Part shown: piece after piece, positions 35,756 through 45,836 of the stretch
Position numbering within the stretch: the first letter of the stretch is position 1
How the letters are laid out: each line of letters begins with the position of its first letter
Translations under genes and position numbers: made by a program
Notes under the pieces: generated by a model
Seen by the model: only the letters and a program-made list of their open reading frames with translations
Database searches by the model: none
Told to the model about the DNA's origin: nothing
DNA from: Flavobacterium sp. ACN2
GTDB taxonomy: Bacteria > Bacteroidota > Bacteroidia > Flavobacteriales > Flavobacteriaceae
Assembly (NCBI RefSeq): GCF_002303885.1
Contig: NZ_MRCM01000015.1
Location: 101,476 to 165,475, forward strand
Length of the DNA: 64,000 bases
Direction of reading: 5' to 3'

Positions 35756-37195
35756 TTAAGCAGTAATTTCTTGTTCTGCTGGATTTTTCAATTTAGGAGC
35801 GGGAATTGCTTTACTAGCCACTTTTGGTTTTGCAGCAGGTTTCTTTTTACCAAATTTCTGTTTTCCCCACCAGATAATAAATCCTGTAATTGGTAAACTG
35901 GCAGAAATTAAACTGGCCAAAAATGCAATAATTTTACCCGTAAGTCCAAGAACGCTTCCTACGTGAATATCGTAATTCATACGTCGGATTTTGTCTGGAA
36001 TATTGGCTTCGATATACTTTCCTGAAAAAGGAGTTTTAATCGAAATTTCCTTCAGGCTTTGCTGATCAAAACTATAACGATCCATGTTGTAAAAAGTGTA
36101 TTTCTGCTTGTAAACAAAAGCACCAATCGGATCTGCAGGTTTTCCCGGAATACTAATCATGATTCCGGCTGCCTGAGGATTTTCTTTTCTTAAATTCAAT
36201 AAAACTTTATCCGCTGTTGTGATATTAAACTCTTTTACATTGGTTGTATCAGATTTTGGAGATTCGCGGTTTTCAGTCAACGGTTTTCCTCCAGAAGTTA
36301 CCCAATACAAAGATTTACTCCACCATCCAAAACTCCACACTAAGCCTGTTACGGCAATAAAAAACAGGAAAATACAGCTGTAAAAACCAAATACATTATG
36401 CATATCATAATTAACACGTTTAAAGCTGGCATCCCATTTAATTTTAAAACTTTTATCTATAATGGACTTAATCCATTTGGTTGGCCACCATAAAACGATG
36501 CCCGAAATTAACAATACAACGAAAATTAAAACTGCAACTCCAACGATTGGTCTTCCAATATCATAAGGAAGCCATAATGCGCGGTGTCCGTTCAAAATCC
36601 ATCTGAAAAAATCTGGTGAGTCTCCTCTAGAAAAAGTCTTCACATTTAATACTTCACCCGTATACGGATTCATGTAAACGCTTATAAAAGTTCCTTGTCT
36701 TCTTCCTCCTTTACCCTTCTTTTCCTTTCCTTTTCCTTTTTCGCCAGGTTTTCCTTGAGGTTTCAGTTCAGATTTTGCCTTTTCATTATTTTGGGCTAGG
36801 TCTTTTTTTCTTTCTCCTCTTTTTTGTTCTCCTTTTTCACCAGGACCTCCTCTTTCACCTTCTTCTTTTTTCTCAACAAAATAACCTACAATCGCAGCTT
36901 CATCTTTTGTACCAAAAGTTACACTGGTAGCTTTTTTATCTTTCATTTTTTTATCTGCAATCGAAACCAATTGCGATGGCAGTAAAAATGCTTCTTTCTG
37001 AGGTTTTACAAAACGCCAGTCTTCAATAAAATCTTTTATTTCATTTTCGAAAACATAAATGCAGCCGGTAAGACTGACAATAACTACAATAATTCCAGAT
37101 GCCAAACCGAGCCACAAATGCAGCCAAGCCATGATGCGCTTAAAAAGCGACTTTTTACTTTTTTTCTTATTATTTGGTTTTGAAGAAGAAAACAT
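35756..37195 (-). CDS. PepSY-domain membrane protein (iron-regulated type)
   Basis: A 479-residue inner-membrane protein of the PepSY-associated TM family, found with siderophore receptors and thought to reduce or release iron from siderophores. N-terminal TM near residues 23-50 (MAWLHLWLGLASGIIVVIVSLTGCIYVFEN, including a heme-type histidine), further TMs around 210, 260 and 405. Between about 110 and 170 is a low-complexity Glu/Gly/Lys/Arg-rich linker (GERGGPGEKGEQKRGERKK), probably a periplasmic insertion. Short charged C-terminus. It is downstream of a terminator and the DUF4374 gene. Confidence 0.85.
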   Translation of the reverse strand: MFSSSKPNNKKKSKKSLFKRIMAWLHLWLGLASGIIVVIVSLTGCIYVFENEIKDFIEDWRFVKPQKEAFLLPSQLVSIADKKMKDKKATSVTFGTKDEAAIVGYFVEKKEEGERGGPGEKGEQKRGERKKDLAQNNEKAKSELKPQGKPGEKGKGKEKKGKGGRRQGTFISVYMNPYTGEVLNVKTFSRGDSPDFFRWILNGHRALWLPYDIGRPIVGVAVLIFVVLLISGIVLWWPTKWIKSIIDKSFKIKWDASFKRVNYDMHNVFGFYSCIFLFFIAVTGLVWSFGWWSKSLYWVTSGGKPLTENRESPKSDTTNVKEFNITTADKVLLNLRKENPQAAGIMISIPGKPADPIGAFVYKQKYTFYNMDRYSFDQQSLKEISIKTPFSGKYIEANIPDKIRRMNYDIHVGSVLGLTGKIIAFLASLISASLPITGFIIWWGKQKFGKKKPAAKPKVASKAIPAPKLKNPAEQEITA

Positions 37196-37227
37196 AATTG
37201 GATAGATAAATAGGATAAATGAAAAAA

Positions 37228-37258
37228 CCGCAAGTCCTCATAAAATAAGGACTTACGG
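37228..37258 (-). terminator. Terminator after the DUF4374 gene
   Basis: On the minus strand CCGTAAGTCCT and AGGACTTGCGG pair and are followed by TTTTTTC. It lies 12 bases past the stop and separates this gene from the PepSY gene, or attenuates read-through to it. Confidence 0.7.
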
Positions 37259-37269
37259 CAAAAAAATAT

Positions 37270-38502
37270 TTAGTATTTTAATTTTTGGATTGCAGTAATT
37301 TGTCCGCCTTCCACTTTCATACCTTTTGTTGCAACAGCAGTTGTACCGTTGATTGAGTAAATCCAGTTTCCGTCAGGAGTATTAATACCTACAATTGCAG
37401 AGCTTCCGTCTTCTGAAGTAATATTGTAACGGCTAGTTACAGAAGTTAATGTTTCTGGAGCACCTGTTACCCAAGTAAATGTTTGGTTGTAAACATCTGC
37501 AATTGCCATTTTAACTGCACCGTTGTTTTTTCCAACATTTCCGTACATTAACAATAAGAATTTACCTTTTGAAATGTAGCTTGTAGAAGAAATTTTATAT
37601 CCACCAGATTTTTCTTGAACATTAAAGAAGTACGTTTTATCAAACTCTGTAGTTCCTTTTTTGATTCTCACAACCGCAGATGGTTTTGTAGAAGTCATTA
37701 CAGCATTGCTAGTTGCAATTGCACCAGAGAAACCGTAAGCATCTCCATTTTCATCTTGGAATAATCCGTTTGTGAAATAAGCTCCTAAATAACTTGTACG
37801 GTTATCTTTGATTACTTTTTCTAATTTCAATTCTGGGTAGTTGTAAACAGCAACCCAAGTACTATCTGGATTTACAGTTCCAAAGTTGTCTACACCGTCT
37901 CCTTTAATACTCATATAAGGCATGTAAACTTTATCTCCAACTTGAGTTGCCCAAGTAAAGAAAGCTCTTTCTCCATTTTTAGCCAATACTTTAGTGTCTT
38001 GTTGCGCTTCACCTGTAATAAGCGATTTTGTAGCATCAATTTTGTACATAGAAGCAATAGAAGCACCACTTCTTGGAACTTTAATCGTTAAAATATCTTG
38101 GTTTACAGCAGCAAATACGTGTACCGTTTCTGCTTGAAAATCAGATTTTTTAACTAGTTTTCCTTCAGAGTTTAGGTTATAAGTGGTAACAGCTCCTGGA
38201 TTTCCTTGTCCGTAAAGTAAACTAAAGAAATTGTTTTGTGCTGTAATATAATAACGGTATGTTCCGTCTTGCTCCAATCCGTTTCCTGTAGTTGTGATAA
38301 CTCCAGCAGAAACATCGTCTGCAGTTAATAAATAATCTGCAATTCCTGCTGCACCAGTTGTTGCAGTAATAATATATTTCGTTTTTCCTGTATCGTTTCC
38401 TCCGCCAGTTTCACCTCCTGATTTATCAGAATCACTGCTGCAAGAAAATGCTGTAAAAGCTAAAACAGCTGATAATAAAGCTAATGTTGTACTTTTTTTC
38501 AT
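37270..38502 (-). CDS. DUF4374 lipoprotein linked to a TonB receptor
   Basis: A 410-residue lipoprotein (FTAFSCSSDSDK, cysteine near residue 21), with a short Gly/Asn linker and then a DUF4374-type beta-propeller-like domain (KYIITATTGAAGIADYLLTA at the start). These proteins commonly follow TonB-dependent siderophore receptors in Bacteroidota and probably sit on the cell surface or periplasmic side as partners. It is 24 bases after the receptor on the same strand. Function is not established. Confidence 0.82.
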   Translation of the reverse strand: MKKSTTLALLSAVLAFTAFSCSSDSDKSGGETGGGNDTGKTKYIITATTGAAGIADYLLTADDVSAGVITTTGNGLEQDGTYRYYITAQNNFFSLLYGQGNPGAVTTYNLNSEGKLVKKSDFQAETVHVFAAVNQDILTIKVPRSGASIASMYKIDATKSLITGEAQQDTKVLAKNGERAFFTWATQVGDKVYMPYMSIKGDGVDNFGTVNPDSTWVAVYNYPELKLEKVIKDNRTSYLGAYFTNGLFQDENGDAYGFSGAIATSNAVMTSTKPSAVVRIKKGTTEFDKTYFFNVQEKSGGYKISSTSYISKGKFLLLMYGNVGKNNGAVKMAIADVYNQTFTWVTGAPETLTSVTSRYNITSEDGSSAIVGINTPDGNWIYSINGTTAVATKGMKVEGGQITAIQKLKY

Positions 38503-38526
38503 TGTATTATGGTGTTTGTATTAAAT

Positions 38527-40917
38527 TTAATTATTTGATTTACTGAAGTAATATCTCAACTTGATGTAAAAAGCTCTACTTGGTTTTTGTAAGGAGAAAT
38601 TATCGTAAAGCTTATTATCTAAAAGGTTTTTGCATTCAAAAGCAATATTGTATTTTCCGTTTGCCATCGTATAAACGGCATTCAAATCATGGCTAAACTG
38701 CTGCGGAATTTCCAGTTTGCTGTCTTTGCTTCCCATACTTGGCCAAGACAAATAGTACGTATGCACATAAAGCAAGTTGTAACCAACAGAAAGATTGTTT
38801 CCTTTTTTCCAGACATTATTAAAAAACATTGTCGCATCTGCATTACCAAATAAATAAGGCATATTCGGAATTCTGTCATTATAGAAAGGAGACACATAGT
38901 TCTGATTAGGCTCGTACATTGTTTTGTTTCTAATATTCTGGTATGTAGCATTGAAACCAGCCGTAAAACGATTCGCGTATGAATATCTAACCTCACCATC
39001 GATACCGTAATTCGTCACTTTTCCTTGATTGACATTGGTTGTCATGGTTTGGTTATTATTCAATGTCGGACGAATAAAATCTACTGCATTTCTGTGCAAA
39101 AGATTTACATCAAATGATAAAGCATTCTTTTCGCTGAAACTCGTCTGATAACTTGCTCCTAAATTATAGTTGTCGCTAGATTCTGGTTTCAAAGCAAGAT
39201 TTCCTTCTAAATTGTCATTAACATTACCAAAGATTTCCTCTGGAGTTGGCAATCTATACGTCTTTTCATAAGAGGCTTTAATCTGCAGATTACGTTTTAA
39301 ATAATAACTCGTAGCCGCTCCATAACCCGTTGTAGAAGTATGGTCTACATATTTCTGATAAGCAATATCTCCTGTAGCTCCTGAAGGATTGTAACTTCTA
39401 GAATAAGTAGTTTTTAATGAATAATCTTTTAGAAACACAGAAGTACTCCACTTATCATTGTAATCTAATTTATACCCCAATCCTAAAACATTTTTCTGCG
39501 TTTTTTTAGGCTGTTTATAAACCAAAGATTCAGGAACCAACTCGTCACTTTCTTTACGATCGAACGTATTAAACGTATTATTGACCATAAAAGAGTGTCT
39601 GTCATTAAGTGTATACGTTGCATTGGCTGTTGCTATACCATTGTTGTTATAGAACTTACGAAGCGTTCGGCTTCTTTCTCCTCCCGCACCTTCATATTGT
39701 TTGTAATCGCCAAACCAGTTGTATCTTCTAAAAACAGTATCAATATTCTGTTCGTAACCAAAATTGTAATTACCTGTTACATTTACATTAAGTCCTTTAG
39801 TAAATAAATCTTTTACCTGATATTTTAAAGTTGGCATTACGATGCTTCCTTTTCTGTAAATCTTTCCAAAAACACTTACCATTCTTGCACCAGTCTGAAT
39901 ATCTGCTTGATTTTCTCCTCCAGTAAAACCAATCATCAATTTATCGGCATATTTTTTACCCGTTACCCCAACATTTACAATCACGGTTTCGTTACGGTAC
40001 TTATCATGAAAACGTCTCACTCTCTGATTGGGGAAATAAGCACCCGTATTTAAATCGGCTACATCTACATTTACCCAATAGTTATTATCTGAATAGTTCT
40101 GAAAAGCATTAATTTCTGTTGTAAAACCGCTTTTTGCCGTATAACCCGCGTTTATGCTGGAACGATGGGTATTAAAAGATCCGAAGGAATAAGAAGCATC
40201 CACAAAAGTTCTTGGTTTGCTATTCGTTACAATATTTATTGCTCCACCCAAAGCATCTCCTCCTAACCAAATTGGCACAACCCCTTTGTAAACCTCTACA
40301 CGATCTGCAAGATTGATCGGAATATTATTAATTTGAAAAGAAGAACCGAAATTATCCATCGGAACTCCATCAATAAAAACTTTAATCTGATTTCCTGAGA
40401 ATCCGTTTATAGAAAGCTCCGATCTAGAACCTACTCCACCCGCTTCACGGTTACGCACACCAGAAACACGATCCAAAGCATGCGATAAATCTAAAGTTGA
40501 GTTGTGTAATTTTTTAGCATCGATTGCGGTTACACTATAAGATTGTTTATTTACTTTATCCGCTTGAGATCTTCCCAATACGGTTACACTTTCTAACTCC
40601 TGCAATTCGCCTTCCATTTTAATTGAAACATCCAAATTGCCTGAAACTTCAATCTGTTTTTTCTGAACTGCAAATCCCATTGCTGAGATTTTTAATGTAT
40701 GTTTTCCTGATGGTACATTTTTTAAAATATAGTTTCCGTTTTCATCTGACATAACACTTAAACCTGTTTTTTCAATGATAACTGTTGCAAATGGAATTGT
40801 TTCTCCAGAATTTTCAACAACTTTTCCAGACACTGTGAAACCTTGATTTTGCTGGGAAAATGATAAGAACGTGGTTAGAAAAAATAAACTGGCAAATAAA
40901 ATTTTTTGAGTTGACAT
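38527..40917 (-). CDS. TonB-dependent siderophore-type receptor
   Basis: A 796-residue outer-membrane receptor. After a signal peptide (ending FSFSQQ, residue 22) comes a carboxypeptidase-regulatory-like domain (about 28-110), then a plug beginning near residue 120 (KQSYSVTAIDAKKLH, LSINGFSGNQIKVFIDGVPMDNFG), and a C-terminal barrel ending YYFSKSNN. With the PepSY protein and AraC regulator the likely cargo is a ferric siderophore or heme; cobalamin cannot be excluded. Divergent from the AraC-type gene with only 107 bases between. Confidence 0.88.
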   Translation of the reverse strand: MSTQKILFASLFFLTTFLSFSQQNQGFTVSGKVVENSGETIPFATVIIEKTGLSVMSDENGNYILKNVPSGKHTLKISAMGFAVQKKQIEVSGNLDVSIKMEGELQELESVTVLGRSQADKVNKQSYSVTAIDAKKLHNSTLDLSHALDRVSGVRNREAGGVGSRSELSINGFSGNQIKVFIDGVPMDNFGSSFQINNIPINLADRVEVYKGVVPIWLGGDALGGAINIVTNSKPRTFVDASYSFGSFNTHRSSINAGYTAKSGFTTEINAFQNYSDNNYWVNVDVADLNTGAYFPNQRVRRFHDKYRNETVIVNVGVTGKKYADKLMIGFTGGENQADIQTGARMVSVFGKIYRKGSIVMPTLKYQVKDLFTKGLNVNVTGNYNFGYEQNIDTVFRRYNWFGDYKQYEGAGGERSRTLRKFYNNNGIATANATYTLNDRHSFMVNNTFNTFDRKESDELVPESLVYKQPKKTQKNVLGLGYKLDYNDKWSTSVFLKDYSLKTTYSRSYNPSGATGDIAYQKYVDHTSTTGYGAATSYYLKRNLQIKASYEKTYRLPTPEEIFGNVNDNLEGNLALKPESSDNYNLGASYQTSFSEKNALSFDVNLLHRNAVDFIRPTLNNNQTMTTNVNQGKVTNYGIDGEVRYSYANRFTAGFNATYQNIRNKTMYEPNQNYVSPFYNDRIPNMPYLFGNADATMFFNNVWKKGNNLSVGYNLLYVHTYYLSWPSMGSKDSKLEIPQQFSHDLNAVYTMANGKYNIAFECKNLLDNKLYDNFSLQKPSRAFYIKLRYYFSKSNN

Positions 40918-41024
40918 ATCTTTAATTAGACTAATTATAAATAACTTTGCTGCAAAAGTACCATCAACGTCTCCAAAAAAGATAGGGAAAAACGGATTAT
41001 TATTTTGTAAAAACGGATTATATT

Positions 41025-42056
41025 TTGAAAATCAAAGCCACTCTTCTAACTTCTCAAACGCCCATCATTAAAATTCAAATTGGAGATAAATATTATCCGA
41101 AAAGTATTTTAACCGAAGAAAATGTCCATATTGAAAATGACCATTCGGAAAAAATAATTAGCCGCCATTTCATAACCGACGGATTAGTCCTATTGGATAC
41201 GCAATTGTATTTCTCCAATTCTAAAACTATTCTTTTTGAAATTGACGAAGAATCAATTGTTATGAATTTTATTTATAGCAGTAACATAGAAACTCATATT
41301 GATCAATTGGAAAGTGAAAAGTATTCTAAAGAAAATACACACAATATATTTTACACCAATAATTTTAAAGGATCATTTAAAATTCCGGCTCACAAAAATG
41401 TAAACTATCTTTCGATTATTCTTTCTAAAGAGTTTTATTATAACATCATTAACGAAGATTGGCAGCTGCATGAAAAATTTTCAAAAAAAATTCTTCAGAA
41501 GCAATCCGGTTATTTAATCTCAAAATATCTTCCGTTTACACCAGCAATTCAGTGGGTAACTTCGGAGATAAAAAATTGTACAAGAGAAGGTCTTTTAAAA
41601 AGAATTTATATCGAAAGTAAAATTAAAGAGCTCCTTATTCATCAGCTCGAAACATTAATTATCAAACCTTTACCAGCAGAAAATATCAACGAAGAAGATT
41701 ACAGCAAACTTTTAGAAGCAAAAAAAATACTAGAAAACGATTATCGCAATACACCTACTCTTCCTGAACTTTCCAGACTTATTTCGCTAAACGAATTCAA
41801 ATTAAAAAAAGGCTTTAAAGCTTGTTTTGGAACAACTGTCAAAAGCTATATCATAAAACTTAGAATGGAGCATGCCAAAGAATTATTTCAAGCCAAAGCC
41901 TTTACGGTAAGCGAAGCGGCGTATAAATGCGGATATAAAGACGTTTCTCATTTCTCGGCCGCGTTCAAAAACTATTACGGATTTTCTCCCCAAAAATTTA
42001 AAATCAATACCGATATCCTTCAGTTTTGGTTTCTCGCTTTTTCATTTATATGCTAA
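41025..42056 (+). CDS. AraC-family regulator, divergent from the TonB receptor
   Basis: A 343-residue protein with an unrelated N-terminal sensing part and a C-terminal AraC DNA-binding domain (about 235-330): LPELSRLISLNEFKLKKGFK, the second helix-turn-helix around AYKCGYKDVSHFSAAFKNYYGFSPQKFK. It starts at TTG 41025; no closer ATG gives this length. The PchR-type position (divergent from a receptor) suggests that it senses iron-siderophore and activates the receptor operon. A hairpin follows the stop. Confidence 0.88.
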   Translation: MKIKATLLTSQTPIIKIQIGDKYYPKSILTEENVHIENDHSEKIISRHFITDGLVLLDTQLYFSNSKTILFEIDEESIVMNFIYSSNIETHIDQLESEKYSKENTHNIFYTNNFKGSFKIPAHKNVNYLSIILSKEFYYNIINEDWQLHEKFSKKILQKQSGYLISKYLPFTPAIQWVTSEIKNCTREGLLKRIYIESKIKELLIHQLETLIIKPLPAENINEEDYSKLLEAKKILENDYRNTPTLPELSRLISLNEFKLKKGFKACFGTTVKSYIIKLRMEHAKELFQAKAFTVSEAAYKCGYKDVSHFSAAFKNYYGFSPQKFKINTDILQFWFLAFSFIC

Positions 42057-42058
42057 AA

Positions 42059-42102
42059 AAGGGTTTTAAAATTCAGTCCGTCGACTTCCTCTTAAAACCC
42101 TT
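42059..42102 (+). terminator. Probable terminator after the AraC gene
   Basis: AAGGGTTTTAA and TTAAAACCCTT pair across a 22-base loop starting three bases past the stop. No strong U-tract, so moderate. Confidence 0.45.
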
Positions 42103-42569
42103 AAAATAAGACATTAATGTATAATCTAAACTTTTTATACAAATACCCACGATCAAATGAATATGTCAAAATTTAATTCAAAAAAAATGTTTCTCCAAAA
42201 AACATGAATTAGTTAAAATCTAAAAAATGACATTCTAAAAAAGGTAAAAAACAGCATTTGTTTTTAAATTTCAACATGCCAAAAGTAGAGCCCTTAAAAG
42301 AGAATACCTTACGGTTTTCCTCATTGCATGAAAAAATTAACAATATTATTTACAATTAAAAACCTTAAGTGATTGTACTGCAAAATATTGCCAAAATATA
42401 CTTTAACTAAATTTTAGTATAATAAAATATCAAATTCATACATAAAAAGGACGAAAAAAGCCAAAAAAAATATTTCTTGTCCTAGATTAAGTCTCTTTTT
42501 CCCAAACCCTCGCTACATTTGCATGTAATTCTTTTAATTAGATAATTAGAATCTTAGAACCTCAAAAAA
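42103..42569. other. AT-rich spacer before the degenerate receiver gene
   Basis: With the hairpin at 42059-42102 this makes a gap of about 510 bases. There is no protein-like frame. At 42514-42521 TACATTTG matches the -7 consensus and is about 49 bases before the next ATG. No repeats like those further right. Confidence 0.4.
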
Positions 42570-42884
42570 ATGAAACAACTGCAATTTTTATTACTAGGAA
42601 AAAATGAAGCTATTTTGGCTATTCTACTTCGTCTCGTTAATGCAGATGAAAATTGGAACGCAGTAGCTTTTAATAATGAAAAAGAAGCACAAGAATACTT
42701 TCAGAATAATATCATTGATATTGTTCTTTTGAGTTCTGCAATTGAAGATCATGTCGAAAAAGAATTTACTTCTTTCTGCTTAAAAAATCAGCCAAATGTT
42801 GAAGTCATTGAGCATTTTGGCGGCGGAAGCGGTTTGTTGAAATCTGAAATTCTGCATCGATTGCATCTAAAAGGAAAGATTTAG
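42570..42884 (+). CDS. Small degenerate receiver-like protein
   Basis: A 104-residue cytoplasmic protein. LQFLLLGKNEAILAILLRLV at the N-terminus and IDIVLLSSAIEDHVEKEFTSFC resemble strands beta1 and beta3 of a receiver domain, but the phosphoacceptor aspartate is replaced (VLLSSA) and there is no output domain. It is single-gene with its own promoter, 114 bases before the CocE-like hydrolase gene. Role unknown; perhaps a phosphorylation-independent adaptor. Confidence 0.55.
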   Translation: MKQLQFLLLGKNEAILAILLRLVNADENWNAVAFNNEKEAQEYFQNNIIDIVLLSSAIEDHVEKEFTSFCLKNQPNVEVIEHFGGGSGLLKSEILHRLHLKGKI

Positions 42885-42924
42885 CATACATTACTCTTTT
42901 TTAAACATAATAAAAATCCACTTA

Positions 42925-42953
42925 TTGATTATAAGAAATTTATGCTACTTTTG
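42925..42953 (+). promoter_or_regulatory. Candidate promoter of the CocE-like hydrolase
   Basis: TTG (42925-42927), 18 bases, TACTTTTG (42946-42953). The ATG is 45 bases downstream. Confidence 0.5.
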
Positions 42954-42998
42954 AGAACACAAATTTAAACCAATACCTCAAAAAGTAAGTTTCTTAAG

Positions 42999-45260
42999 AT
43001 GAAAAAAAGCATCATTCTTTTATTAATTTGTTTTTCCTTTCAAATAGGAACTTCACAAAAAATCTATTTCGAAAAAAGCAATTACAAAGACAGTCTGTCT
43101 CTTAGCAAAAGCATACCGCTTCTTGCCAAAAAAGTACTTCCTCTTTATAAAAATCCAAGCAAGGCCTCTTACTTAGACAATTATGCCAGAATACAATCTG
43201 TTGCAGGAGATTTTAAAGGAATGCATGAGACTTTTGTGACCTATTCGCAGGAAATTTTAGGTGACAGTATTACCAACAGACCTCTAGGATTTGTTTACAA
43301 AACGTATGCAAAAACAGCCTCAAAAGAACCTAAAACTAAAGCTGATTTTGAAAAAACCTTTACAACCGAGTTCTACAAATTATACAATACTTTAAATGTA
43401 GATGGAAAAAGCTGGGCCGAAGGGTATTATGAATTAAAACTATCCGACATTAAAAACGATTTTGAAACACAGCTTAAAGCGGTTCAAGATAATGACAGCA
43501 TTAGTGTAGAAAATGCTGCGCAATTATGCCGACAATATTCTCGCTATTTGATTTTAAGCAAAACACTTTCACTTGCTCATAAAATAATTGCAAAAATCGA
43601 AGCCGATACTTATATAATAGACCGCGATATCATTATTACATTGCCCAACGGAAGTACAATTTCTGCTACGATGGTCAGACTTAAAAATGTATCTGAACCA
43701 CAGCCCGTGGTAATGAAATATAATATCTATGCAGGAAATGAAGTTAGTGACTGCAAAGAAATTGCGAATATGGGCTATGTGGGTTTTGTTGCCAATACAC
43801 GCGGCAAACGTTTAAGCAATGATCCAATAGAACCTTATGAACACGATGGCGACGATGCGTATCATATTTTGGACTGGGTTAGCAAACAGCAGTGGTGCAA
43901 TGGTAAAATCGGATTATACGGCGGCAGTTATTTAGGTTTTAGCCAATGGAGCGCTGTAAAAAAAGTACATCCTGCTTTAAAAACAATTGTACCGCTAGTT
44001 TCTGTTGGTGCCGGAATCGATTTTCCGATGCAAAATGGAATTTTTATGAGCTATGCCTTAAAATGGATTCATCTGGTTACCAATACTAAATTAACAGATC
44101 TCAATAGCTTTTTGAACAGCAAAAAATGGGACGAAGTTTTTACGCAATATTATAAAACCGGAGCGAGTTTCCGTTCCTTAGACAAAATTGAAGGCAATCC
44201 TTCTCCTCTATTTCAAAGATGGCTGGATCATCCTGCTTATGATAGCTACTGGCAAAATATGACGCCTCAAAAAGAAGCTTTTGCCAATATTAATATTCCT
44301 ATTTTAAGCACAACTGGTTATTATGATGACGACCAGCTTGGGGCGATGTACTACTACAATCAGTACCAAAAATATAATAAAAGCGATAATTATTATCTTA
44401 TAATCGGGCCGTATGATCATGGCGGTTCGCAAGGCACTCCTCGAAAAGAATTAGGAGGTTACACTATCGATGAGGCGGCAAATATTCCAATTAATGCCAT
44501 TATCTTTCAATGGTTTGACCATATTTTGAAAGGTGCAAAACGTCCTGAAATTTTAAAGGATAAAGTAAACTTTGAAATTATGGGCAAAAATGAATGGAAA
44601 AGTGTTGCTTCGTTAGACAAAATGCACAATGATAATCTAACCTTTTATTTAAGCGGCAGCAATTCGAAATATTCATTACAAAAAACAGCCCCTAAAAAAG
44701 CCGTTTCTATTAACCAAACGGTTGATTTAACAGATCGATCTGAAATTAATATCTATAATGATGACTACGTAAATGGTTTTCCTAAAGTTATAGATTCGAT
44801 TTTTAAACCAGAAAAACATCTGTTGGTTTTTGAAAGTGATCCTCTTGAAAATGCAACTATAATTAGCGGTTCCTTAAAAACATCGTTAAAAATAAGTACC
44901 AACAAAAAAGATATTGATATAGAAATACAGCTTTACGAAAAAACAGCCAAAGGTCAATATTTTGCTTTAACCAACAATTTGCAAAGGGCCAGTTTTGCAA
45001 AAGATAGAACCAAAAGACAATTATTGATTCCTAATAAAATAGAAACAATTGACATTGAGCAAACTTTTATAATTTCTAAAGAATTAGAAAAGGGAAGTTC
45101 GATTGTAATCGTATTAGGAGCTAACAAAAATCCGAATTGGGAAATTAATTACGGTACAGGTAAAAATGTGAGCGACGAAACCATTGCTGACGCCAAAGAA
45201 CCTTTACAAATAAAATGGTATTCTGATAGTAAAATCATAATTCCAATTTTAAAATTGTAA
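42999..45260 (+). CDS. Secreted CocE/NonD-type serine hydrolase
   Basis: A 753-residue secreted hydrolase, signal peptide to about residue 19 (FQIGTSQ). An extra N-terminal domain of about 180 residues precedes the alpha/beta-hydrolase core. The core has GYVGFVANTRGKRLSNDPIEPYEHDGDDAYHILDW, the nucleophile elbow GLYGGSYLGFSQW (about residue 310), and the catalytic histidine in IIGPYDHGGSQGT. The last 150 residues form the jelly-roll typical of CocE and X-Pro dipeptidyl peptidases. Family members cleave acyl esters or X-Pro peptides and beta-lactams; substrate unknown here. The 2'-5' RNA ligase-like gene follows at 15 bases. Confidence 0.85.
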   Translation: MKKSIILLLICFSFQIGTSQKIYFEKSNYKDSLSLSKSIPLLAKKVLPLYKNPSKASYLDNYARIQSVAGDFKGMHETFVTYSQEILGDSITNRPLGFVYKTYAKTASKEPKTKADFEKTFTTEFYKLYNTLNVDGKSWAEGYYELKLSDIKNDFETQLKAVQDNDSISVENAAQLCRQYSRYLILSKTLSLAHKIIAKIEADTYIIDRDIIITLPNGSTISATMVRLKNVSEPQPVVMKYNIYAGNEVSDCKEIANMGYVGFVANTRGKRLSNDPIEPYEHDGDDAYHILDWVSKQQWCNGKIGLYGGSYLGFSQWSAVKKVHPALKTIVPLVSVGAGIDFPMQNGIFMSYALKWIHLVTNTKLTDLNSFLNSKKWDEVFTQYYKTGASFRSLDKIEGNPSPLFQRWLDHPAYDSYWQNMTPQKEAFANINIPILSTTGYYDDDQLGAMYYYNQYQKYNKSDNYYLIIGPYDHGGSQGTPRKELGGYTIDEAANIPINAIIFQWFDHILKGAKRPEILKDKVNFEIMGKNEWKSVASLDKMHNDNLTFYLSGSNSKYSLQKTAPKKAVSINQTVDLTDRSEINIYNDDYVNGFPKVIDSIFKPEKHLLVFESDPLENATIISGSLKTSLKISTNKKDIDIEIQLYEKTAKGQYFALTNNLQRASFAKDRTKRQLLIPNKIETIDIEQTFIISKELEKGSSIVIVLGANKNPNWEINYGTGKNVSDETIADAKEPLQIKWYSDSKIIIPILKL

Positions 45261-45275
45261 AAACATTTTTCAGCT

Positions 45276-45836
45276 ATGGAAAAAACATATTCAGTTGTAT
45301 TTTATTCGAAAGGATTAGTCGAGCCTGTTAAAAAATTGAAAGACTTTTTGAAAAGCAAAATCGATTGGTACAACAGCTGCAATTCTGAAGCGCATATTAC
45401 GATTTGTGAGTTTACAATTGACGAGTCTCAATTCGATTCTATCAAACAAAAGCTTTCTAAAGTTTCGGATACTTTTACGCCTTTTGAAGTGTCTTTAAAT
45501 CACTTTGATTCTTTTCCGAATGCTGGCGCTTTCTTTATTGGTGTAAATGAAGATTCAGAAAAAAATCTTGTTCCGATTATGAAAAAGATTCATGAAACTT
45601 TGAAGTTTTTAAAACTCAAAAAAAGCGACAACCCGCACCTATCAATCGGACGAAGATTAACTCCCGAAAATCTGAAAATTGCTTCTGAGCTTTTTACCAC
45701 AATTGATCTTCAATTTGAATGCAATGAAATTGTTTTAAGGGAATTTGATCCCAAAGTAAAACAGTTTTTTGTGATTGATGCTTTTCCTTTTGGAAGTAAT
45801 CCAGAACCTGAGTTTTTGCAGGGGAGTCTTTTTTAA
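45276..45836 (+). CDS. 2'-5' RNA ligase/phosphodiesterase-like protein
   Basis: A 186-residue cytoplasmic 2H-phosphoesterase type protein. The two HxT/S motifs are clear: SEAHITICEF near residue 40 and NPHLSIGRRL near residue 128. Such enzymes hydrolyse or ligate 2',5' or 2',3'-cyclic phosphodiesters. It lies 15 bases after the hydrolase gene and could be co-transcribed, though no functional link is obvious. Bacteroidota often carry this as a housekeeping gene. Confidence 0.85.
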   Translation: MEKTYSVVFYSKGLVEPVKKLKDFLKSKIDWYNSCNSEAHITICEFTIDESQFDSIKQKLSKVSDTFTPFEVSLNHFDSFPNAGAFFIGVNEDSEKNLVPIMKKIHETLKFLKLKKSDNPHLSIGRRLTPENLKIASELFTTIDLQFECNEIVLREFDPKVKQFFVIDAFPFGSNPEPEFLQGSLF

